Shown piece after piece: positions 6,285 to 10,731 of a stretch of DNA of 10,731 nt. The stretch's first letter is position 1. Every line of letters starts with the position of its first letter. Location: positions 1-10,731 of the forward strand of contig JAAYAP010000079.1 of the NCBI GenBank assembly GCA_012719315.1, read 5' to 3'. Position numbers and translations under genes: made by a program. Origin of the DNA: Methanobacteriota archaeon. GTDB taxonomy: Archaea; Thermoplasmatota; Thermoplasmata; Methanomassiliicoccales; Methanomethylophilaceae. Under the pieces are notes generated by a model, which did not search any database, had not been told where the DNA came from, and saw only the letters and a list, made by a program, of their open reading frames with translations.

Positions 6285-6985
6285 TGGACGTCCTGGCCGA
6301 GATCGTCGGCAATGCCGATCCCGCGTACGATGCCTTCAACAGGAGACTCGTTCCCGGCATCGGCACCTCGTACGGCGTGAGGGTGCCGGTGCTCAGACGG
6401 ATCGCGGGATCCATTCTCGCAGACGATTGGGGATCCTTCCTGGAATCGGAGAGGACCTGTTTCGAGGAGGATCTGCTGCACGGCATCGTGATCGCCGAGT
6501 GCACCGCAGACATGGATACGCGGATGATGCATCTGCGCCGATTCGTGCCTACCATCGACAACTGGGCGGTGTGCGACATCACCTGCGGCAAATGGAACCT
6601 GCCGGAAGAGGAGGCGACCGTGCTCTGGGATTACTGCGAGGAGCTCCTCGACTCCGGCGAGGAGTTCCCGATGAGGTTCGCCGCCGTGATGATGATGTCG
6701 AACTTCCTCGACGATTCACATGCACGGGCGATACTGGAGCACATGGTCACGCGATACCATCCGGGATACTATTATCGGATGGGCGCGGCCTGGTGCATCT
6801 CATACTGCTACGCGAAATACCCTGCCATGACCGAGCGTTGCATGTTCTCGGGCAGGATGGACGAGGACGTGCTCCGGAGATCGGTGCGGAAGATCCGCGA
6901 ATCGCGCCGCATCGACCGGGAGAGCAAGGACAGGCTGAAGGAGAGATTGGAGCAGACGCTCAGCAGATCTCCTCGATCATCCTGA
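6284..6985 (+). CDS. AlkD-like DNA alkylation repair protein
   Basis: This 233-residue all-helical HEAT-like repeat protein belongs to the AlkD DNA glycosylase family, which removes bulky or positively charged alkylpurines without base flipping. Visible family marks are IGTSYGVRVPVLRRIA near the N-terminus (26-41), NWAVCD (93-98; W94 and D98 would match the catalytic Trp and Asp), MRFAAVMMM (130-138; R131 a likely DNA-contacting Arg) and YRMGAAWCISYC (164-175). The C-terminal 35 residues are rich in Arg and Lys. The ATG at 6284 shares one base with the ogt stop (TGATG). A GTG at 6281 is in frame but less likely. The last 26 bases overlap, tail to tail, with the unknown gene on the minus strand. 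Some family members have lost glycosylase activity; the retained Trp, Asp and Arg argue for activity here. Confidence 0.88.
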   Translation: MDVLAEIVGNADPAYDAFNRRLVPGIGTSYGVRVPVLRRIAGSILADDWGSFLESERTCFEEDLLHGIVIAECTADMDTRMMHLRRFVPTIDNWAVCDITCGKWNLPEEEATVLWDYCEELLDSGEEFPMRFAAVMMMSNFLDDSHARAILEHMVTRYHPGYYYRMGAAWCISYCYAKYPAMTERCMFSGRMDEDVLRRSVRKIRESRRIDRESKDRLKERLEQTLSRSPRSS

Positions 6986-7496
6986 AGATCGCCTCGGAGT
7001 TGGCATTGCCGATGCGCGCGCCTCTGCGCTCCAGGAAGGTCCAGCCCCTCTCTTCGCATTCATCCTTGAAGTCGGGGCTCGTCACCGCGATCACCTTGCC
7101 CTCGGGCAACGTGTCGTTCTCCAGCATCATCGCGAACATCGCCTTGGGCACGCAGACGACGACCTTGTCGAACGGGCTCGCCACGTATCCGAGCGTGTCG
7201 AGGTAGTTCTTGCGCTCCTGGACCGCTTCGTAATCCTCTTTGGACGACATGACCCGGTCGTAGGGCGCGATCGTGTAGTTGCCGGGCACGAAACCGAAAT
7301 GCGAGGAGATCAGACCGAACGAGACCTCGCACATCTTCCTGTCGTCCTTGCTGGCCGTATCCAGCCTGGCCACCAGCTCCTTGACCTCGGTCACCCGGCC
7401 GCCGAACATCTCGAATGCGCTGGCCAGACCGCTCTTGAGGAAGACCGTGGAATCGTTGGTGATCACCAGTATCTGCTTCGCTTTCTCCAATGACAT
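6960..7496 (-). CDS. Unrecognised 178-residue protein encoded behind hypD
   Basis: I do not recognise this family with certainty. The protein is soluble, with no signal peptide or membrane segment. It opens with a Rossmann-like strand (ILVITND, 9-15) and contains the block SFGLISSHFGFVPGNYTIAPYD (59-80). That block recalls the GL-(I/L)-S/A-x-x-G-x-(I/V)-x-P-x-x-x-I-x-PYD pattern of YaaA- and DUF6884-like proteins, a resemblance from memory only. A second strand-like segment (KVVVCVPKAMFAMML, 111-125) and one near 134 (KVIAVTSPDF) follow, so a small alpha/beta fold is likely. It has four cysteines, not in a metal pattern. The ATG at 7496 lies 3 bases after the hypD stop, with GGAAGGTG as ribosome site, so it is surely co-expressed with hypA-hypD. 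A role in hydrogenase maturation is only suggested by position. Confidence 0.85.
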   Translation of the reverse strand: MSLEKAKQILVITNDSTVFLKSGLASAFEMFGGRVTEVKELVARLDTASKDDRKMCEVSFGLISSHFGFVPGNYTIAPYDRVMSSKEDYEAVQERKNYLDTLGYVASPFDKVVVCVPKAMFAMMLENDTLPEGKVIAVTSPDFKDECEERGWTFLERRGARIGNANSEAIFRMIEEIC

Positions 7497-7499
7497 GAG

Positions 7500-8573
7500 T
7501 CACACCTTCCTGAATTTGTATGCGATGTTGCAGCTGCCCTCGTCGGAGACCATGCACGGCCCCTTGGGGTCCGCGGGCCTGCAGGCGGTGCCGAACAGGG
7601 GGCAGTCCTCCGACTTCATTATGCCTCTGAGGACCTCGCCGCACCTGCATCCCTTCGCCTCCTCCTCGACGTCGGGGGTCGTGGCGAGGATGTCCGCATG
7701 CACCCTGCATGCATCGTGCGCCGCGTGCTCCTCTTTCAAGGCGAGCGCGCTCTTCGGGATGGTCGGGAAGCCCCGCCATGCCCTGTCGACCAGCTCGAAC
7801 GCCTCGTCCATCAGCTGTCTGGCGACGGGGTTGCCGTCGGGTTTGACCAGACGGGTGTACTCGTTCTCCACTTCGGCGCGCTCTTCGAACCTCTGCTTGG
7901 TCAGCATGTAACAGGACATGAGGATGTCCAGGGGTTCGAAGCCCGCCACCACCTGCGGCATGTCGTACATGACCGAGAAGGGCCTGAAGCACTCGTAGCC
8001 GGTGATGACCGCCACATGCCCGGGCATGATGAGGCCGTTGACCTTCGTCTCACCCATGTCGAAGACCGTCTTCAGCACCGGAGGGCAGACCCGGTGGCAG
8101 CTGTAGATGCTGAAATTGGCCGGCAGCTCCTTGCGGAGCGGGACGGCCGTGGACGGGGCCGTGGTCTCGAACCCCACCGCGACGAAGACGAGCGGTTTGG
8201 ACTGCTCGGCGGCCATCTTGACCGCGTCCTCCACCGAGTAGACGATCCTGACGTCGGCCCCTCTGGATTTGGCATCGAAGAGCGACCCGATCGAGGTGGG
8301 CACGCGCATCATGTCGCCGAAAGCGGTTATGGTCACTCCGTTGTCCGCAAGCGTTATCGCGTCGGCGATCTCCTTGCTGGTGGTGACGCACACCGGGCAT
8401 CCCGGCCCTTGCTGGATGGTGATCCCCGCATCCCCGAGCATCTCCTCCAGGCCGAAACGGACGATCGTGTCCTGATGCGTCCCGCATACATGCATGAACT
8501 TGCTCTCGATCCCCATGTCCTCTATGGCCGCGAGGATCCTCTTCGCGGTCCCCTCATCCCTGTATTTAAACAT
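7500..8573 (-). CDS. hypD: Hydrogenase maturation protein HypD
   Basis: HypD is the iron-sulfur scaffold that, with HypC, HypE and HypF, assembles the Fe(CN)2CO group of [NiFe]-hydrogenases in the cytoplasm. The 357 residues contain CGTHQDT (C30), GPGCPVC (C59, C62), GFETTAP (134-140) and SCHRVCPP (158-165). The C-terminal iron-sulfur ligands are also present, with cysteines at 309, 311, 324, 331, 340 and 348, four of which should hold the [4Fe-4S] cluster. Length is typical. Two adjacent ATGs lie at 8576 and 8573. The first overlaps the hypA stop (ATGA); the second is 7 bases from the ribosome site GAGG and is preferred here, though either is possible. The gene is followed after 3 bases by the unknown 178-residue protein. 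No hypC, hypE or hypF is in the window; they must lie elsewhere. Confidence 0.96.
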   Translation of the reverse strand: MFKYRDEGTAKRILAAIEDMGIESKFMHVCGTHQDTIVRFGLEEMLGDAGITIQQGPGCPVCVTTSKEIADAITLADNGVTITAFGDMMRVPTSIGSLFDAKSRGADVRIVYSVEDAVKMAAEQSKPLVFVAVGFETTAPSTAVPLRKELPANFSIYSCHRVCPPVLKTVFDMGETKVNGLIMPGHVAVITGYECFRPFSVMYDMPQVVAGFEPLDILMSCYMLTKQRFEERAEVENEYTRLVKPDGNPVARQLMDEAFELVDRAWRGFPTIPKSALALKEEHAAHDACRVHADILATTPDVEEEAKGCRCGEVLRGIMKSEDCPLFGTACRPADPKGPCMVSDEGSCNIAYKFRKV

Positions 8574-8956
8574 CATACCGCCTCTTCTATGTCGATCCCT
8601 TTGACGCTGCAGGTCTGGCCCGCGAGCACCGTGACCGGTCCGCCGCACTCAGGACATGACAGGATCGGTATGGCGTGCTCCTCGGAGTACTGCCCGAAAT
8701 CCAGGTTCCTCGCGGGACCCTCGTATCCGCATGCCGCGCAGCCGAGGATGATGTCCTCCTCCTCGATCACCAGCGCGGAACCCTCCAGGATCGTGCCTCT
8801 GGTGATGATCTCGTAGGCGAATTCCATCTGCTCCCCGCCGAGGTTCGTCATCTTGCCGATGACGAGGGTGACGGAATGCACGGATTCCACTTTGTATTTG
8901 CTCAGTTCCTCCAGAATGGCTTTGACGAAGTCCGACACCACTGCTACCTCGTGCAC
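8573..8956 (-). CDS. hypA: Hydrogenase nickel-insertion protein HypA
   Basis: HypA is a small metallochaperone that, with HypB, delivers nickel to the large subunit of [NiFe]-hydrogenases. The 127-residue protein begins MHE, where His2 and the N-terminus bind nickel. It carries two zinc-knuckle pairs, CAAC (73-76) and CPEC (101-104). The start codon is GTG (GTG-CAC-GAG), fixed by the absolutely conserved MHE; no strong ribosome site precedes it. A TATA-like stretch ATAACATTAAAACC (8977-8990, minus strand) lies about 29 bases upstream, which fits a leaderless transcript. It overlaps hypD by ATGA (or abuts it), forming hypA-hypD-unknown. HypA proteins are needed in methanogens for hydrogenases such as those feeding heterodisulfide reductase. 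Confidence 0.95.
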   Translation of the reverse strand: MHEVAVVSDFVKAILEELSKYKVESVHSVTLVIGKMTNLGGEQMEFAYEIITRGTILEGSALVIEEEDIILGCAACGYEGPARNLDFGQYSEEHAIPILSCPECGGPVTVLAGQTCSVKGIDIEEAV

Positions 8957-9045
8957 GGGCCTGTATCGCGACCCTCGGTTTTAATGTTATCATGCCGGCC
9001 CGGGCATCGGAGCGCCGGCGGGAACATGATCGGATCGCCGCCGCG
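8957..9045 (-). promoter_or_regulatory. Gap between nth and hypA with promoter and short inverted repeats
   Basis: The nth stop and the hypA GTG are 89 bases apart. Near hypA a TATA-like ATAACATTAAAACC lies at 8977-8990 (minus strand). Further up, ATGCC (8992-8996) and GGCAT (9003-9007) form a small hairpin that could mark the end of the nth transcript. The stretch 8991-9024 shares three words of 8-9 bases, in the same order, with the hairpin element at 5670-5732 (see findings). The promoter assignment rests on spacing and composition only. Confidence 0.35.
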
Positions 9046-9699
9046 TCAGATCCGCCGATGATCGCACATCCCGCTGATCGGGCATTCGCCGCAACGGGGG
9101 TTGCGCGGCAGGCAGACCTCCTGCCCGTGCCGGACCAGGAACCTGTTGATGTCCGACCACCTGTGCTCGGGGGTCGATCCCATCAGCTCCGTCTCCGTGA
9201 CCGCCGGGTCCTTGGTGCTGACGAGGCCGATGAGGTTGGCGATCCTGTGCACATGGGTGTCGACGCAGACCGCCGGGATGCCGAATGCGTACGAGCGCAC
9301 GCAGGCGGCGGTCTTCCGCCCCACCAGCGGCAGGGAGACGAGGTCCTCGGTGGACTCCGGCACCTTGGAATCGAATCTTTCCACCAGGATCCTGCAGCAA
9401 CCGACGATCGCCTCGGATTTCTGGCGCGGGAAACCGGCCGGCGCGATCAACGCCGCCACCTCCTCCGGGTCGGCCGTGGCGATCTCCTCCGGAGTGGAGA
9501 ACACGGCGAACAGGTTGTCGGCGGCTTTCCTCGTGTTGTCGTCGCGGGTCCGCTGTGAGAGCATGGTCGCGATCAGGATGCGGAACGGGTCCCGTTCCCA
9601 GTCGGGGCGCGTGCCGTCCGATGACCTGCCGGGGTACGCGCCTTCCCCGTACTCCCCGGCCAGGATGTCCAGGATCAGGAGTATGTCCTTCTCAGCCAT
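9046..9699 (-). CDS. nth: Endonuclease III (DNA glycosylase/AP lyase)
   Basis: This 217-residue base-excision repair enzyme removes oxidised pyrimidines and nicks the resulting abasic site. The helix-hairpin-helix LPLVGRKTA (123-131) includes the Schiff-base lysine K129. The catalytic Asp is D147 in VDTHVHR. The C-terminal cluster loop is Cys-x6-Cys-x2-Cys-x5-Cys (C196, C203, C206, C212), the standard [4Fe-4S] spacing. MLSQRTRDDNT (46-56) is the archaeal form of the N-terminal motif. Start ATG 9699 has a strong ribosome site, GGGGGAGG (9707-9714 on the plus strand), with 7 bases of spacing, lying inside the end of folC. The first 25 bases overlap the folC 3' end, so the two are co-transcribed. 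Catalytic and cluster residues are intact, so it should be active. Confidence 0.95.
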   Translation of the reverse strand: MAEKDILLILDILAGEYGEGAYPGRSSDGTRPDWERDPFRILIATMLSQRTRDDNTRKAADNLFAVFSTPEEIATADPEEVAALIAPAGFPRQKSEAIVGCCRILVERFDSKVPESTEDLVSLPLVGRKTAACVRSYAFGIPAVCVDTHVHRIANLIGLVSTKDPAVTETELMGSTPEHRWSDINRFLVRHGQEVCLPRNPRCGECPISGMCDHRRI

Positions 9700-10731
9700 A
9701 CCAAGGCCTCCCCCGCCATATGCAGCGACCCGGTCACCAGGATCGTCTCGTCCTCATGTCTCATCCCGAAGGCCGTGTCCATCGCCTCGGCGACATCCGC
9801 CGCCGGCACGACCTGTTCGAAGAAGCCTTCCGCTATCGGCAGCAGCCGGTCGACGGAGGCGGCGCGGTCGGAATCCGGAGCGGTGACGATCGCCCGTTCG
9901 GCGATCCCCGACAGGTTCTCGGAGATGTGCTCCAGATCCTTGTCGCCGAGAGCGCCGAACACCAGCAGCACCTTGCCGTAGAGCTCGCGGATATCCGCCG
10001 CGAGGTCCTCCGACCCCTTCCGCGTATGCGTCACGTCGATGATCAGCGGCAGGCCGCCGACCTTCTGCATGCGGCAGGCCCATTCGGTCGAGGCCAGCCC
10101 CTCCCGCAGATTGTCCCGGATGCGTTCCTCGAAACCGTCCAGCGTCGAGAGGGCCGCGATCGCCAGGGCGGCGTTCGCGGCCTGATGCCGTCCCGGTATC
10201 GAGACCGTGCGATCCTCCCCGCGGTATGTGAAATCGACCCCGTCCCTTCTGCTCGCCCGCAGGACGATGTCCTCGGGCAGGACCCTCGTCAGCGGGGCCC
10301 CCTTCTCGGCGGCGACCGCCGACAGCGTCTCGAAGACCGGGTCCGAGTTCATGGTCACGCACGGCACCCCGGGTTTCATCACCCCGGCTTTCTCGTACGC
10401 GATCGACTCCAGGGTGCACCCCAGGTACTCGGTGTGCTCCAGGCTGATGTTGCAGATCGCGCAGACCTCGGGCGTTATGACGTTGGTCGCGTCGAACCTG
10501 CCGCCCATGCCCACCTCGACGACGGCGTACTCGACCCCTTCCCTTTCGAAATGCATGAATGCCAGGGCGGTGGTCGCCTCGAAGAAGGTGCACCGCATGC
10601 CCTCGGCCGCCATCCTGTCGACGACGGGCATCAGCTCCGCGGCCAGCTCGGAGAGCCGCTCGTCGTCGATCATGCGGCCGGACACCCGGATGCGCTCGTT
10701 GAAATCGACCAGATGCGGAGAGGTGTACAGC
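9675..10731 (-). CDS. folC: Folylpolyglutamate/dihydrofolate synthase, N-terminus beyond the window
   Basis: FolC is a Mur-ligase-like enzyme that adds glutamate to folates (and to dihydropteroate in bifunctional forms) using ATP. About 351 residues are present. The visible start LYTSPHLVDFNERIRV is the conserved substrate-binding segment that follows the ATP-binding P-loop; the P-loop itself lies past the right edge, so roughly 45-50 residues are missing. Further marks are FFEATTALAF, VEVGMGGRFDATNVI, EHTEYLG, YEKAGVMKPGVP and GRHQAANAALA. In the C-terminal domain the usual DGAHNP motif reads DVTHTR, closer to the DYAHTP of MurE-type ligases. The 3' end overlaps nth by 25 bases. Folate use would fit Methanomassiliicoccales, which lack the methyl-oxidation branch. 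A relative acting on a different pterin or cofactor cannot be excluded. Confidence 0.88.
   Translation of the reverse strand, partial: LYTSPHLVDFNERIRVSGRMIDDERLSELAAELMPVVDRMAAEGMRCTFFEATTALAFMHFEREGVEYAVVEVGMGGRFDATNVITPEVCAICNISLEHTEYLGCTLESIAYEKAGVMKPGVPCVTMNSDPVFETLSAVAAEKGAPLTRVLPEDIVLRASRRDGVDFTYRGEDRTVSIPGRHQAANAALAIAALSTLDGFEERIRDNLREGLASTEWACRMQKVGGLPLIIDVTHTRKGSEDLAADIRELYGKVLLVFGALGDKDLEHISENLSGIAERAIVTAPDSDRAASVDRLLPIAEGFFEQVVPAADVAEAMDTAFGMRHEDETILVTGSLHMAGEALVWLRRTYS

Noticed and set aside
7698..8816. A 372-codon plus-strand frame opposite hypD and hypA
   Set aside because: Both genes beneath it are intact with all catalytic cysteines; the antisense product has the same shadow composition and no recognisable domain.
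1..10731. Search for CRISPR arrays, insertion sequences, phage genes and toxin-antitoxin pairs
   Set aside because: No regularly spaced repeats, transposase motifs, terminal repeats or small toxin-like gene pairs were seen; gene content and base use are uniform.

Overview
The window reads as a chromosomal stretch of a methylotrophic methanogenic archaeon, most likely of the order Methanomassiliicoccales. The main evidence is a dimethylamine methyltransferase (mtbB) start paired with its corrinoid protein (mtbC). Supporting signs are [NiFe]-hydrogenase maturation genes (hypA, hypD), archaeal TATA-like elements with short or absent leaders, AT-rich promoter gaps between GC-rich genes, and many ATGA or TGATG gene junctions. 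The lineage is an inference: no rRNA or other marker is present.

Layout. (1) Positions 1-1121, minus strand: mtbC followed by the start of mtbB, which runs off the left edge. (2) 1122-1482: a 361-base AT-rich gap carrying divergent promoters. (3) 1483-2895, plus: an M18 aminopeptidase, ending at a GC hairpin and a pyrimidine-rich tract. (4) 2950-4616, minus: a MenA/UBIAD1-type prenyltransferase coupled by an ATGA overlap to a UbiE/MenG-type methyltransferase. (5) 4690-5661, plus: a BASS-like multi-pass transporter, divergent from (4). (6) 5662-5807: a gap with a long hairpin and operator-like repeats. (7) 5808-6985, plus: a DNA repair pair, an ogt-like alkyltransferase and an AlkD-like glycosylase, joined by TGATG. 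(8) 6960-8956, minus: hypA, hypD and an unrecognised 178-residue protein, tightly packed. (9) 9046-10731, minus: folC (its start lies beyond the right edge) overlapping nth (endonuclease III).

How the genes fit together. MtbB methylates MtbC with dimethylamine and so feeds methyl-coenzyme M formation, while HypA and HypD help build the hydrogenases that supply the electrons. FolC fits an archaeon that uses folate. Three base-excision or direct-reversal repair genes lie within 4 kb. Most of the window is ordinary housekeeping content. The two parts most worth pursuing are the MenA-UbiE pair, which implies a prenylated and methylated ring compound (a possible membrane electron carrier) in a methanogen type not known to me to have one, and the unknown protein locked to hypA-hypD. 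The structured, partly repeated intergenic sequences near 5670-5740 and 8991-9024 are a lesser lead. I saw no mobile element, CRISPR array, tRNA or rRNA.
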